A DNA stretch of 64,000 nt. It comes from Ilyomonas sp963790435 (GTDB lineage Bacteria; Bacteroidota; Bacteroidia; Chitinophagales; Chitinophagaceae). Shown in pieces: positions 8,186-18,690 of the stretch. A program made the position numbers and the translations under genes. Under the pieces are notes generated by a model. The model saw nothing but the letters and a program-made list of their open reading frames with translations, was not told the origin of the DNA and ran no database searches. The stretch covers positions 62,001 to 126,000 of the forward strand of contig CAWBOI010000001.1 of NCBI GenBank assembly GCA_963790435.1, written 5' to 3'. Within the stretch, counting starts at the first letter, position 1, and each line of letters opens with the position of its first letter.

Positions 8186-10423
8186 ATGATGGCAACAGAA
8201 GAAACCATACGAACCTTACGCAAATACTTAAGCAGCCAAAACCTCTACACCAGCCTCAGGCTTACGGCAGCAGCGCTTTTGCCATCGGTTGTATTGTATC
8301 ATTTTGATTTGCTTGCAGGCGCCATTGTTGTGCCACTTGGCGCCATCTTCACCGGACTTACCGACAGTCCCGGACCTGTTCACCATCGCCGCAATGGTTT
8401 GATGTTTTCTATTGTTTTAAATTTCATTGTTATTATTTCTGCCGGTGCTATTCATCAGGTGGTGCCGCTGGTTGTTATTGCCATTGTTTGGCTCGGCATT
8501 TTGTTTTCTTTATTTTCTGTGTATGGCACTCGTGCAGGCTCAATTGGCTTAAATGCGCTGCTTATTTTCATCTTCAACATTGATGGTCATTTGTTAGCCA
8601 CAGGTAATGCGTTGCGCGAAGCATTACTATTTGCGGCGGGCGGCGTATGGTATGCTTTGCTGGCTTTTGTTTTGCACAAATTGCGTCCATTCAAACTGAT
8701 GCAGCAGATGCTGGGTGAGTGCATTATAGAGCTTGCAAACTATTTACAAACAAAAGGAAAGTTTTATGATGCACAACCTGATTATAAAGCTTTGAATAAT
8801 GAACTGATTGGTTATCAAATCAGCATTAGACAAATGCAGGAAGATTTGCGCGAACTTCTTTTTAAAACAAGAAGCATTGTTGAAGAATCCACCACAAAAG
8901 GACGTGTGCTGATGTCGGTGTTTTTGGATAGCGTTGATTTGATGGAACGCATCATGACATCGCAATACGATTACACCGAGTTGCACCAACGGTTTGCAAA
9001 TACAACTATTTTGGGTAAAATCAAACACAACATTGATGTGCTTGCTGGCGAACTGCACGAAACCGGTTTGGCTTTGCAAGGTGGTTATGCAGCACCAAAA
9101 GAGGTTCACCTTGATGCTTTGCAGGAGGAAGCGATGAATGCATTTTTTGAATTGCGCAAAACGGCTTTGAATGAAAATACAGTTGACGATTTTATAGCCT
9201 TACGGCAAATTTTATACAGCCTCCAGGATATAACAGAGCGCATTAAGCGATTGCGCATCAGCACTTGTTTTGATGTAAAAACAAACATCAACCTTACAAA
9301 CGATGTTGACCTCAACCAGTTTATTTCGCGCAGTGATTTAGATCCGCGTTTGCTCCTCACCAATCTTACGTTACAATCGTCTTCTTTCCGACACGCTGTA
9401 CGCCTTACAACCGGCTTATTGCTTGGCTATTTGGTTTCGCTTTTTTTCCCGGTTGGTCATAGTTACTGGATTTTATTTACCGTGGCGGTTATTATCAAAC
9501 CTTCCTACAGCATTACGCGCAAAAGAAATTGGCAACGATTGGGCGGAACATTGCTGGGAGCCGCGCTGGGCTTTGGTTTGCTGTATGCGGTGCACAATGC
9601 AACCGCTTTGTTTTTTGTGATGATTGCAGCCATGGTAATTGCTTATAGTTTTTTAAAGGTCAATTATTTTATTAGCAGTGCAGCCATCACTTTGTATGTT
9701 TTGCTTTCGTTCGATTTTTTAAGTGCGGTAGTTGTTCATCATGCGCTGACAGACAGAGTAATTGATACCTCCATCGGTTCGGCAATTGCCTGGCTGGTAG
9801 CCATTGCTGTATTGCCCAAATGGGAGCATGAACAAATTGATACCGACATTCAAAAAGCAATAGAAGCTAACCGCATTTACTTTATCACAGTTGCCAAATC
9901 TTTTATTGGAAAACCGGCAGATATAACCACCTTTAAGCTGCATCGCAAAAACGCCTTTGTTGCACTGGCCAATTTATCCGACACGTTTAACCGCATGTTG
10001 AGCGAGCCTAAAAACCGGCAGATGAAGCTCTCGCATTATCATCAGTTTGTAGCGTCGAGCCATACATTAACTTCCTACATTGCTTCGCTTTCTTATTACG
10101 CGCAACGGCTGGGTAGTCAATACGTTTCAGACGAATATTCAATCGTCATCACTCAAATCAATCAACAATTTCAAACGGCTGCCGATGTACTAAAAAATGA
10201 ACAAAAACAAACCGCTTCAGAAGTGCAACCCGTATCGCCGCTAAACAGCAGAGTTGCCGGCTTGCTTGCACAGCGAAGACAAGAATTATCTGAAGGAAAA
10301 AAAGAAGGAGAACTAACGATGCGGAAAATCTTATCCGATTTAAAAACCATCAATGATCAGTTTGAACTCATCAGCACAGCAATTGTTGATGAAATCAGAA
10401 TTCTGGAACAAATTATGGCTTGA
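8186..10423 (+). CDS. FUSC family inner-membrane protein (YccS/YhfK-like)
   Basis: 745 residues. There are two sets of closely spaced membrane helices, about residues 25-165 and 400-535. Between them lies a soluble region of about 230 residues, and a cytoplasmic tail of about 200 residues rich in helices follows. This duplicated layout is that of FUSC/YccS proteins, related to aromatic-acid efflux pumps (AaeB). The LPSVVLYHF start and the GHSYWILFTVAVIIKPSYSITR block of the second half are typical of the family. The substrate is unknown. Monocistronic, divergent from the small gene at 7804. Confidence 0.85.
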   Translation: MMATEETIRTLRKYLSSQNLYTSLRLTAAALLPSVVLYHFDLLAGAIVVPLGAIFTGLTDSPGPVHHRRNGLMFSIVLNFIVIISAGAIHQVVPLVVIAIVWLGILFSLFSVYGTRAGSIGLNALLIFIFNIDGHLLATGNALREALLFAAGGVWYALLAFVLHKLRPFKLMQQMLGECIIELANYLQTKGKFYDAQPDYKALNNELIGYQISIRQMQEDLRELLFKTRSIVEESTTKGRVLMSVFLDSVDLMERIMTSQYDYTELHQRFANTTILGKIKHNIDVLAGELHETGLALQGGYAAPKEVHLDALQEEAMNAFFELRKTALNENTVDDFIALRQILYSLQDITERIKRLRISTCFDVKTNINLTNDVDLNQFISRSDLDPRLLLTNLTLQSSSFRHAVRLTTGLLLGYLVSLFFPVGHSYWILFTVAVIIKPSYSITRKRNWQRLGGTLLGAALGFGLLYAVHNATALFFVMIAAMVIAYSFLKVNYFISSAAITLYVLLSFDFLSAVVVHHALTDRVIDTSIGSAIAWLVAIAVLPKWEHEQIDTDIQKAIEANRIYFITVAKSFIGKPADITTFKLHRKNAFVALANLSDTFNRMLSEPKNRQMKLSHYHQFVASSHTLTSYIASLSYYAQRLGSQYVSDEYSIVITQINQQFQTAADVLKNEQKQTASEVQPVSPLNSRVAGLLAQRRQELSEGKKEGELTMRKILSDLKTINDQFELISTAIVDEIRILEQIMA

Positions 10424-10495
10424 TATTGAAAAAGTACAAAAGGCGAATTTTCTATAAAAATAAGTAAGGGTACAGATTGAAAATAATCATCGTAA

Positions 10496-10553
10496 CCTGT
10501 GGGGTTTGCTTATGATTTTTTAGAAACAAAACGTATAACCCCACAGGCTTTTA
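10496..10553 (+). terminator. Hairpin after the FUSC gene
   Basis: Perfect 11-bp inverted repeat CCTGTGGGGTT (10496-10506) / AACCCCACAGG (10537-10547), then CTTTTATT. It lies 70 nt past the FUSC stop codon. The rest of the 10424-10695 gap holds no gene I can support. Confidence 0.5.
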
Positions 10554-10672
10554 TTTGTGATTGTTTCAAACTGTACCACTACCCAAAAATATTATGTAAC
10601 AAATGTGTAAAAACAGGTAAAAGCAAAACACCACATTTTTTTGTTTTTATGCCAACTGACACCGGAAAACGA

Positions 10673-10680
10673 TACATTTG
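10673..10680 (+). promoter_or_regulatory. -7 box TACATTTG upstream of ruvA
   Basis: An exact match to the Bacteroidetes -7 consensus TAnnTTTG, 15 nt before the ruvA ATG, giving a short leader. The -33 element is weak. Confidence 0.5.
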
Positions 10681-10695
10681 CCACACGCGTTTTGT

Positions 10696-11283
10696 ATGAT
10701 TGCTTTTGTAAGAGGAAATTTTATTTTCAGGTCGCCAACGCAGGTAATTGTTGACGTAAACGGTGTTGGCTACGAGCTGCAAATCAGTTTGCACACGTAT
10801 TCTGCTATCAGCAACAGCAAGAGCGGACAACTGGCAACGTATCTGCACATTACCGAAAATGGGCAAACCTTGTTTGGGTTTCATGAAGCGGCAGAGAAAG
10901 ATTTGTTTTTGCAGCTCATTAGTGTTTCTGGCGTTGGAGCTTCTACTGCAAGAATGATGTTGTCGGGCATGAAGCCGGATGAAATTGTAAAAGCCATCAT
11001 TCAAAACAACACGCGCCAGTTAGAAGGCATTAAAGGCATTGGCAGAAAGACCGCAGAACGTTTGGTACTGGAGTTGAAAGACAAACTGGGAAAACAAAGT
11101 ACAATTTCTGCGGAAGCTTTTACACCTCAAAACAATACTATTGAGCAGGATGCGTTAATAGCTTTAACATCTCTCGGAATTGCCCGCCCGGCTGCCGAGG
11201 CAGCGTTGAAAAAAGCGGTAAAAACAAACCCCGACAATATCAATCTGGAAGAGTTAATCCGTTTATCACTCAAAAATATGTAA
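10696..11283 (+). CDS. ruvA: Holliday junction branch-migration subunit RuvA
   Basis: 195 residues from the ATG at 10696 (a TTG at 10678 lies inside the promoter). It has the MIAFVRGNF start, the N-terminal OB fold with VDVNGVGYEL, two helix-hairpin-helix motifs (VSGVGASTARMML and IKGIGRKTAERLVLELKD) and a C-terminal RuvB-interaction domain. RuvA tetramers hold the four-way junction while RuvB drives migration. It lies 44 nt upstream of sprA, an arrangement often seen in this group. Confidence 0.97.
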   Translation: MIAFVRGNFIFRSPTQVIVDVNGVGYELQISLHTYSAISNSKSGQLATYLHITENGQTLFGFHEAAEKDLFLQLISVSGVGASTARMMLSGMKPDEIVKAIIQNNTRQLEGIKGIGRKTAERLVLELKDKLGKQSTISAEAFTPQNNTIEQDALIALTSLGIARPAAEAALKKAVKTNPDNINLEELIRLSLKNM

Positions 11284-11327
11284 GCTTATAAAGAGAACAT
11301 CTACTTAACTAAGAAGGCTAACTGACA

Positions 11328-12530
11328 TTGGCGCATCTATTTTTACGTTATCGTGTTTACTGGCTGTTTGTAGTAGCAATGGTTGGCAGTGTTTGCGCTT
11401 ATTCGCAACGCACCGATTCAACCCGTGCTGCCAAAGATTCTTTACATATTGACTCTCTCCATTATCCGCTGAAAGACAGGCGTGGCGACCGTTTCAGCAA
11501 TCGCAACAACAATCCTTTTGATTTAAGTGATTCCAATATTGTTAAACAAGACATTCAATACGATCCTGTTACCAAGCAATACTACATCATTGAAAAAGTT
11601 GGGAAATCTTATTACCGGAAACCAACTTATCTTACCTACGATGAATTTTGGCGTTTACAAAACCAACAAGCAGAGCAAAACTATTTTCAGGAACGGGCAC
11701 AAACGCTTTCTTACCTGAACCGCAAAGCCACGCGGCCGCACATGCAGGTTTACAATTCTTTGTTCGACAGAATTTTTGGTCTTGATTCGGCAGGTTTAAA
11801 AGTATCGGTTAAGCCGCAGGGCAACGTGGATTTGCGTTTGGGCTACCAGGGACAAAATATAAAAAACCCCACGCTTTCTGAACGCGCGCGACGCAATGGC
11901 GGCTTTGATTTCGACATGGATGCCAACGTAAATGTAAATGCAAACATTGGCAACAAATTAAAGCTTCCTATTAGTTATAATACCCTCGCCAATTTTGATT
12001 TTCAAAACCAGTTAAAACTCGATTACAAAGGCAAAGACGATGAGATTTTAAAATCTCTTGAAGCCGGAAATATGTCGTTCCAAACCAAAGGCACATTAAT
12101 GAGCAGCGTGCAAAGTTTGTTTGGTATAAAAACAGGATTGCAATTTGGTAAGCTGCACGTAACGGCAGCCATTGCTACCGAGCGTTCGCAGCGGCAATCC
12201 ATTACTTTACAGGGCGGCGGTTTGGCGCAGCAAATCAATAAAAAACTCGACGATTATGACGAGAACCGTAACTTTTTAATGGCGCAATATTTCAGAACTC
12301 ACTATAACCGAACGATGGCCAATTTGCCGGTGGTGAACAGCCAGGTTCAGATTCTGCGTTTGGAAGTTTGGATAACAAACCGTACAGGAACTACCACGCA
12401 AGCCAGAACAGTAGTAGGTTTGATGGATTTGGGTGAAAACGTCGCCTTACAATCCGAATGTTCATTCGCTCACAAACGATTCGTTGCCACAAAACGGAGC
12501 GAACGATTTGTACGCTTCCATCGCCGGTGA
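11328..12530 (+). CDS. sprA: SprA N-terminal part (gene interrupted by a frameshift)
   Basis: Type IX secretion outer-membrane translocon SprA, 5' part. The best start is the TTG at 11328, which gives a signal peptide ending VCAYSQ; an in-frame TAA lies three codons earlier. The SprA_N region includes YDEFWRLQNQQAEQNYF and GQNIKNPTLSERARRNGGFD. Authentic SprA sequence runs to about 12437 (RTVVGLMDLGE). After that, this frame gives unrelated residues and stops. The remainder continues in the frame starting near 12433. One extra base, either one A of the run 12436-12439 or G12441, explains the break. Whole span 11328-18621, about 2,430 codons, the normal size. Confidence 0.85.
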   Translation: MAHLFLRYRVYWLFVVAMVGSVCAYSQRTDSTRAAKDSLHIDSLHYPLKDRRGDRFSNRNNNPFDLSDSNIVKQDIQYDPVTKQYYIIEKVGKSYYRKPTYLTYDEFWRLQNQQAEQNYFQERAQTLSYLNRKATRPHMQVYNSLFDRIFGLDSAGLKVSVKPQGNVDLRLGYQGQNIKNPTLSERARRNGGFDFDMDANVNVNANIGNKLKLPISYNTLANFDFQNQLKLDYKGKDDEILKSLEAGNMSFQTKGTLMSSVQSLFGIKTGLQFGKLHVTAAIATERSQRQSITLQGGGLAQQINKKLDDYDENRNFLMAQYFRTHYNRTMANLPVVNSQVQILRLEVWITNRTGTTTQARTVVGLMDLGENVALQSECSFAHKRFVATKRSERFVRFHRR

Positions 12531-15500
12531 TTCGGTTTATCGTCAGCCATCCTTGGTCAATACGTTTCTTACTTCCAAAGGCTTGCAGCCGGTACAGGAT
12601 TTTGAAAAAACTTTTGCCCGGCAACTTCTGCCAACTGAATACATGTACAACCCGCAGGCAGGATTTATTTCATTGTATCAACAATTGCAGCCTGATGAAG
12701 TACTTGCGGTTGCTTATCAATATTCTTACAACGGAAGAGTGTACCAGGTGGGCGAGTTTGCACAGGACGTTGCTGTAGATTCAAGCAGAGGAATACAAAA
12801 AGTGCTGTTTTTAAAATTGCTGAAAGCTACTTCGCAACGTGTGAATCTTCCTCTCTGGGGTTTGATGATGAAAAACGTTTACTCACTGGATGTTACCGGC
12901 TTAAATCACCAGGATTTTCGATTAAACATTTATTACCAGGAGCCGAGTGGTGGCATTAAACGCTATCTCCCCGAAAGCAGCCCAACGGTTTCAGGCAAAC
13001 CTTTGTTGTCAATTTTAAACGTTGACAGACTGAACAACCGCAACGACCCGCAGCCCGATGGAAACTATGATTTCGTAGATAGCTTTACGGTGTTGTCGCA
13101 ACAAGGAAAGGTTATCTTTCCTGTTCTCGAACCTTTTGGCAGAGACTTGCAGCGAACGGCTTTCTTCGACCAGCCGGTTGACGTTCAGCAAAAATATCTG
13201 TATTACCAGCTTTACGATTCTATCAAAGCCATCGCACAAACCTATGCCAACCTTAACCGCTATTTGTTGCAGGGAACAGTAAAAGGTACTTCCAGCACTG
13301 ATATTTATTTGGGCGGTTTTAATATTCCGCAAGGCTCGGTGGTAGTAACAGCAGGCGGGCAAACGTTATTAGAAAACACAGATTATATTGTTGATTATAA
13401 TCTCGGCACTTTAAAAATCATCAACCAGGCAATCATCAATTCCGGCGTGCCGGTAAATGTGGCATTTGAAAACAATGCAACGTATGGTACGCAACAACGA
13501 AGTTTTATTGGCATTCGTGCCGATTATCTCGTAAATCAAAAGCTGTCGCTGGGCGCAACCATGGAGCGCATTAGTGAGCGACCTTATTTTACCAAAATGA
13601 ACTATGGTGAAGACCCGATAAACAATGCCATGTATGGAGTTGATTTTAATTATCGTTCTGAATTACCAGGCTTAACGCGGCTTCTTGACCGGCTTCCTTT
13701 TTATACCACAACTGCCCGAAGCACTATTAACGCTTATGGCGAAGCGGCAGTATTAAAACCCGGACATGCAGCACAAATTGGTAAAGGCGGCAATGGCTTA
13801 ATTTATATTGATGATTTTGAAGGAAGTACCAGCAATGTTGATTTGCGATACCCATTGGTGTCATGGGCGATGGCTTCAACGCCGGCAGGTAACCATTTGT
13901 TTCCTGAAGCTGATTCGAGCAATAGTTTAGCGTATGGAAAAAACAGAGCCAGACTTGCCTGGTATAATATTGAACCTGTGTTGCAGGACAAAAATAGTCC
14001 GAGCAATCCGTTACGCAGAGATTTAAGTGCCTTGAGCGATCCGCGAGTGCGAATGGTTTATACAAATGAGTTGTTTCCGCAACGCACCACCAACATCACC
14101 GATGTGCAAAGCACCACTTTTGATTTGGCTTATTATCCAACCGATCCGGGTCAGTACAACTACGAAACGAGCCCAACCGAAATTACGGCGGCCGGTAAAT
14201 TATTGAATCCGCAAAAACGTTGGGGCGGAATCATGCGTGCCATTGACCAAACCGATTTTGTAACCGGCAACGTTCAGTTCATTGAATTTTGGATGCAGGA
14301 TCCGTTTATAAAAAATCCAAATAGTACGGGCGGTAAGTTGTTTATCAACTTAGGAAATGTGAGTGAAGATGTGTTGAAAGATGGCAGACGTTTTTATGAG
14401 AATGGGTTAAATGCGCCCTCACAACCGGCTTCGGTTGACAATACATCTGTCTGGGGAAAAACACCCATTAATCCCATACAAGTTACCAATGCGTTTAGCA
14501 ACGACCCGCAGGACCGTCCTTACCAGGATGTTGGTTTTGATGGTTTAACCGATGATTCAGAACGGATAGTAAGAAGCGCTTATCTCGCACAGATTGCCTC
14601 TAATTTTGGTGCGGCTTCTCTTTTTTACCAACGCGCCACGCAAGATCCTTCTTATGATAACTATGTTTGGTATCGCGATTCAAAGTATGATGCCAACAGT
14701 GTTGGTATTTTAGGCAGATATAAATTCTATAACAACCAGCAAGGCAATTCGCCTGTTGCTTCGGCAAGTTCTTTGTATTCTTCTGCCGCTACTTTGTATC
14801 CTGATAATGAGGATTTGAACAGAGACAATACTTTAAACGAAACGGAAGAATATTATGAATATGAAATAGACATGAAACCCGGTATGGACGTGGGTTTGAC
14901 GAAGTATATTACCGACAAGCGAGTGATTACTCCGAAGCTGGCAAACGGTACAACCGCAGCTGAAAACTGGTTTTTGTTTCGTGTGCCTATTGACCAGTTT
15001 AGTGAAAAAATCGGCAATATCCCAGATTTCAAATCCATCCGTTTTATGCGTATGTATTTAACCGGATTTCAGGATTCAGTTGTTATGCGTTTTGCTTCTT
15101 TGGATTTGGTGCGAAACCAATGGAGAAACTTCACTTACGAATTAGACACCACAGGTTCTTATACACAATTGCCCGCTAACAACAACACAACTTTTGATGT
15201 GCTGGCTGTAAACCTCGAAGAGAACAGCGCACGCACACCTGTCCCTTATAAAATCCCACCTGGCATTGAACGCGTACAATCGTTGAGCAACAATGGAATC
15301 AACCTCTTACAGAACGAACAATCCATGAGTTTGCGCATTCGCAATTTGCCTGCAGGTGAATCGCGTGCTGTGTTTAAAACATTAAATCTCGACTTGCGGC
15401 AATATGGAAAATTGTCAATGTTTGTTCATGCTGAATCGTTAGGTATCGACAATTTGCAAAACGGTCAGGTGAATGCTGTGATTCGCATCGGGCAAGACTT

Positions 15501-18500
15501 TTTAAGCAATTATTACGAAATCAAAATTCCACTTCAGATTACGAAGTTTGGTATTACCGATCCTAATAAAATCTGGCCCGAACTAAACAACCTTGATTTC
15601 GAATTGAGTGAACTGACCACTTTGAAATTGCATAGAAATGCAAACGCAAGTGCTAACCTCGGAACCATTTATCGCGAACAGGTTGGCAGTCGTACCTTTT
15701 CCATTTTAGGTAATCCAAATCTGGGTGAAGTGAGCGGCTTCTTACTTGCTGTTGAAAACCCGAAAACGGCTGGTAGCACGGCAGTTGTGAGCACTGAAGT
15801 TTGGTTTGACGAACTTCGCTTGTCTGAGCTAAATGAGAAAGGCGGCGGCGCTGCATTGGCAAGAGTAGATATGCAGCTTGCTGATCTGGGTACGCTGTCT
15901 GTTTCCGGAAATACTTACACCGCAGGTTGGGGCGGACTTGAGCAGCGCGTGAACGAAAGAGCGAAAAACAGTATGGTGCAATATGATGCTGCTTTAAACA
16001 TTGATGCAGGAAAGCTATTCCCAAAGAAGCTTGGATTTATGATACCTGTATATGCAAGCTTAAACAAAACCATTTTAATTCCTGAATACGATCCGTATGA
16101 TTTGGATATTAAGTACAAATATAAATTAGGCATTACCAAAAACAAAGATTCGCTTCGCCAATCGGCATTAGATATTACCACCATCAAAACGCTCAACTTT
16201 ACGAATGTTCGGTTTGCGCAACCTACATTAAGGCCGAGATTGTGGAGCCTGAGCAACTTCGATTTTACTTATTCGTTCACCCAAACTTTACAAACCACAC
16301 CCATTATCAGCGAAAACAAAATCACAAGGCAACGCGGTGGTTTTGGATACACTTACAACAGCCAGGCGCATTACAAAGAACCTTTTAAAAGATTGATCAA
16401 AAACAAAAGCGCATGGCTTGCTTTTGCACGCGATTTCAATTTCAATCTGAATCCATCTTTACTAAGTTTCCGTGCGGATATTAACCGGCAGTTTGGCGAG
16501 TATGTGCCGCGCATTGTAAATGTGGGCGATACCAAAATTGAGCGGGTGGATACTACTTATGATAAATATTTTACGTTCGACAGATATTATAATGCCCGCT
16601 GGGATTTAACGCGCAGTATAAACTTCGATTTTAATGCTACTAATTTTGCACGTGTTGATGAGCCGAATGGAAAATTAGATACAAAAGAAAAGCGCGACAG
16701 TGTACTTCATAACTTTTTAAAGGGTGGACGCAATACTTTATATCAGCAAAGGGCAACCATAAGTTATACACTTCCATTGAACAAACTTCCTTTTGCAGAT
16801 TGGATCAATGCGCGTTACAACTTTGCCACCAACTACAATTGGATAGGAGCGAGTTTGCTTGCTGTGAACCTTGGCAACACGTTGGAAAATGGTCAGCAAA
16901 ACAGTTTAAACGGCGAGTTTGATTTTACAAGATTATATGCCAAATCAAAGCTTTTGAACTCATTCAATCTACCGACATCACCAAAGGCGCCAAAACGAAA
17001 TGCAACCAACCAAAATGCTGCCCAAAAAACATTGGACAGTAGTCAGCGTACTCGTGCCGACGTTATCAAAGATTTAAAAGGAAAACAAAAAAGGCAGGCA
17101 TTACAAACCTGGCGCAGACAGAAACGCGATGCCCGCAAAGCCGCACGGCAAGCAGCTTTGAACGAACCGACTGAAGTAGGCGGTTTGGAAAAAGCGGCTG
17201 GCAGAGTGCTGACGATGGTAAAACGTGCCTCGGTAAATTATAGTGAGACTTACAGCAGCCGTGTGCCCGGTTATACCGATACGTCGCACATTTTAGGAAA
17301 CAATTTTAAAACCATGCAGCCGGGGTTGGATTATGTTTTCGGGCGACAACCCGATAGCAACTGGCTCAATAAAAAAGCGGCTCAGGGAGTGATAACCAGA
17401 GATTCGACTTTTAATTTGATGTATCGCCAGACGTTTGACCAACATCTTAGCATCACAGCACAATTAGAGCCGGTTCCGGAATTTATTATTGATGTAAATG
17501 TTGAAAAAACATTCAGTAAAGATTATACTGAGTTGTTTAAAGATACAACCGGCACGGGCAATCATTTCGGGCATTTAAGTCCGTATGCAAGTGGTGGTTT
17601 TAATGTATCGTACATTAGTTTTCAAACTTTATTCTCTAAACACAATCCGTCAGAGATTTCAAAAACATTTATTCAGTTTGAAGGCTATCGTTCTACCATT
17701 TCAAAACGGTTGGCTGGCAGTAATAAATATTACAGTGGTGGTGTAACACCCGATGGTTTTGCAACGGGTTACGGGCGCAACTCACAGGATGTGTTAATAC
17801 CTGCATTTATTGCGGCTTACACCGGCAAAAGTCCAAACGATGTTGCCTTGATCAGCCAGAACAATTCTACCGTAAAAACAAATCCTTTTGGTGGTATCAA
17901 ACCATTGCCTAACTGGCAGATTACTTACACGGGCTTATCTAAAATTCCGGCATTAGCAAGTATATTCACCAACATATCGGTAACGCATGGTTATAAAGGA
18001 CAAGTGAGCATGAACAGCTTTAACAGCGCTCTGAATTTTTACGATCCGCTGCATTATGGAACGCCAGGATTTACGGATCCTACATCTGGCAATTTTGTAC
18101 CTTTTTTCCTCGTACCCAATCTTACTATCGAAGATCACTTTAATCCTCTTATAGGCTTTGATGTTACAACCGTTAATCAAACCAGCATTAATTTCAGATA
18201 CAACCGCAACCGTTTGCTAAGTTTGAGTTTGATTGATTATCAATTGAGCGAAGAGAACAGCCGCGAGTTTGTTTTTGGTGCGAGCATTCGAAAGAAAAAT
18301 GTGAACCTGCCGTTTAAAATCCCGGGTTTTAAAAAGCTGAATGCACAGCAAAATGGAACCGGCAACGACTTAAATATCCGTCTTGATTTTTCGATACGTG
18401 ATGATGCGCGAAGCAACAGCCGCATTGATTTTGCAACGGCTTACAGCACGGGCGGACAAAAAGTAATCAGCATACAGCCTTCAATAGATTATGTGTTGAG

Positions 18501-18621
18501 CAATCGCCTTAACCTGCAGTTGTATTTCGATCAGCAACGAACCATTCCTTACATCTCAACATCGGCGCCAATCACCACAACGCGAGCTGGTTTGCAGATA
18601 CGCATTTCGCTGGCACAATAA
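12433..18621 (+). CDS. sprA: SprA main part, T9SS translocon / gliding motility (after the frameshift)
   Basis: The 2,062 residues that complete SprA, starting with the SPYNPNVHSLTND block that follows the VGLMDLG block upstream. SprA is the giant 36-strand outer-membrane barrel through which type IX substrates leave the cell. Repeated SprA features are seen: the GFNIPQGSVVVTAGGQ/LLENTDY block (about residue 300), an IDDFEGSTSNVDLRYP block (about 455), IEFWMQDPF, and a strand-rich C-terminus ending in alternating hydrophobic residues. The frame opens with GTG at 12433, which is unlikely to be a true start. A 23-bp hairpin follows the stop codon. Confidence 0.93.
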   Translation: MKTSPYNPNVHSLTNDSLPQNGANDLYASIAGDSVYRQPSLVNTFLTSKGLQPVQDFEKTFARQLLPTEYMYNPQAGFISLYQQLQPDEVLAVAYQYSYNGRVYQVGEFAQDVAVDSSRGIQKVLFLKLLKATSQRVNLPLWGLMMKNVYSLDVTGLNHQDFRLNIYYQEPSGGIKRYLPESSPTVSGKPLLSILNVDRLNNRNDPQPDGNYDFVDSFTVLSQQGKVIFPVLEPFGRDLQRTAFFDQPVDVQQKYLYYQLYDSIKAIAQTYANLNRYLLQGTVKGTSSTDIYLGGFNIPQGSVVVTAGGQTLLENTDYIVDYNLGTLKIINQAIINSGVPVNVAFENNATYGTQQRSFIGIRADYLVNQKLSLGATMERISERPYFTKMNYGEDPINNAMYGVDFNYRSELPGLTRLLDRLPFYTTTARSTINAYGEAAVLKPGHAAQIGKGGNGLIYIDDFEGSTSNVDLRYPLVSWAMASTPAGNHLFPEADSSNSLAYGKNRARLAWYNIEPVLQDKNSPSNPLRRDLSALSDPRVRMVYTNELFPQRTTNITDVQSTTFDLAYYPTDPGQYNYETSPTEITAAGKLLNPQKRWGGIMRAIDQTDFVTGNVQFIEFWMQDPFIKNPNSTGGKLFINLGNVSEDVLKDGRRFYENGLNAPSQPASVDNTSVWGKTPINPIQVTNAFSNDPQDRPYQDVGFDGLTDDSERIVRSAYLAQIASNFGAASLFYQRATQDPSYDNYVWYRDSKYDANSVGILGRYKFYNNQQGNSPVASASSLYSSAATLYPDNEDLNRDNTLNETEEYYEYEIDMKPGMDVGLTKYITDKRVITPKLANGTTAAENWFLFRVPIDQFSEKIGNIPDFKSIRFMRMYLTGFQDSVVMRFASLDLVRNQWRNFTYELDTTGSYTQLPANNNTTFDVLAVNLEENSARTPVPYKIPPGIERVQSLSNNGINLLQNEQSMSLRIRNLPAGESRAVFKTLNLDLRQYGKLSMFVHAESLGIDNLQNGQVNAVIRIGQDFLSNYYEIKIPLQITKFGITDPNKIWPELNNLDFELSELTTLKLHRNANASANLGTIYREQVGSRTFSILGNPNLGEVSGFLLAVENPKTAGSTAVVSTEVWFDELRLSELNEKGGGAALARVDMQLADLGTLSVSGNTYTAGWGGLEQRVNERAKNSMVQYDAALNIDAGKLFPKKLGFMIPVYASLNKTILIPEYDPYDLDIKYKYKLGITKNKDSLRQSALDITTIKTLNFTNVRFAQPTLRPRLWSLSNFDFTYSFTQTLQTTPIISENKITRQRGGFGYTYNSQAHYKEPFKRLIKNKSAWLAFARDFNFNLNPSLLSFRADINRQFGEYVPRIVNVGDTKIERVDTTYDKYFTFDRYYNARWDLTRSINFDFNATNFARVDEPNGKLDTKEKRDSVLHNFLKGGRNTLYQQRATISYTLPLNKLPFADWINARYNFATNYNWIGASLLAVNLGNTLENGQQNSLNGEFDFTRLYAKSKLLNSFNLPTSPKAPKRNATNQNAAQKTLDSSQRTRADVIKDLKGKQKRQALQTWRRQKRDARKAARQAALNEPTEVGGLEKAAGRVLTMVKRASVNYSETYSSRVPGYTDTSHILGNNFKTMQPGLDYVFGRQPDSNWLNKKAAQGVITRDSTFNLMYRQTFDQHLSITAQLEPVPEFIIDVNVEKTFSKDYTELFKDTTGTGNHFGHLSPYASGGFNVSYISFQTLFSKHNPSEISKTFIQFEGYRSTISKRLAGSNKYYSGGVTPDGFATGYGRNSQDVLIPAFIAAYTGKSPNDVALISQNNSTVKTNPFGGIKPLPNWQITYTGLSKIPALASIFTNISVTHGYKGQVSMNSFNSALNFYDPLHYGTPGFTDPTSGNFVPFFLVPNLTIEDHFNPLIGFDVTTVNQTSINFRYNRNRLLSLSLIDYQLSEENSREFVFGASIRKKNVNLPFKIPGFKKLNAQQNGTGNDLNIRLDFSIRDDARSNSRIDFATAYSTGGQKVISIQPSIDYVLSNRLNLQLYFDQQRTIPYISTSAPITTTRAGLQIRISLAQ

Positions 18622-18635
18622 ATTAAATTGTATAA

Positions 18636-18690
18636 AATTTCATCAGAAAAAAGTTTCGCCATCACGACGAAACTTTTTTCTGATGAAATT
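18636..18690 (+). terminator. Strong terminator after sprA (23-bp perfect stem)
   Basis: The arms 18636-18658 and 18668-18690 are perfect reverse complements with a 9-nt loop, 14 nt past the sprA stop codon. The stem's own T-run could serve both directions. Confidence 0.85.

Noticed and set aside
10499..10699. A 66-codon open frame before ruvA
   Set aside because: It spans the hairpin and the ruvA promoter and ends inside the ruvA coding region; no family features.
12420..12450. Programmed +1 frameshifting in sprA
   Set aside because: No known +1 shift site (such as CTT TGA with an upstream Shine-Dalgarno-like sequence) is present and no stop codon lies at the shift point; an insertion is simpler, though not excluded.
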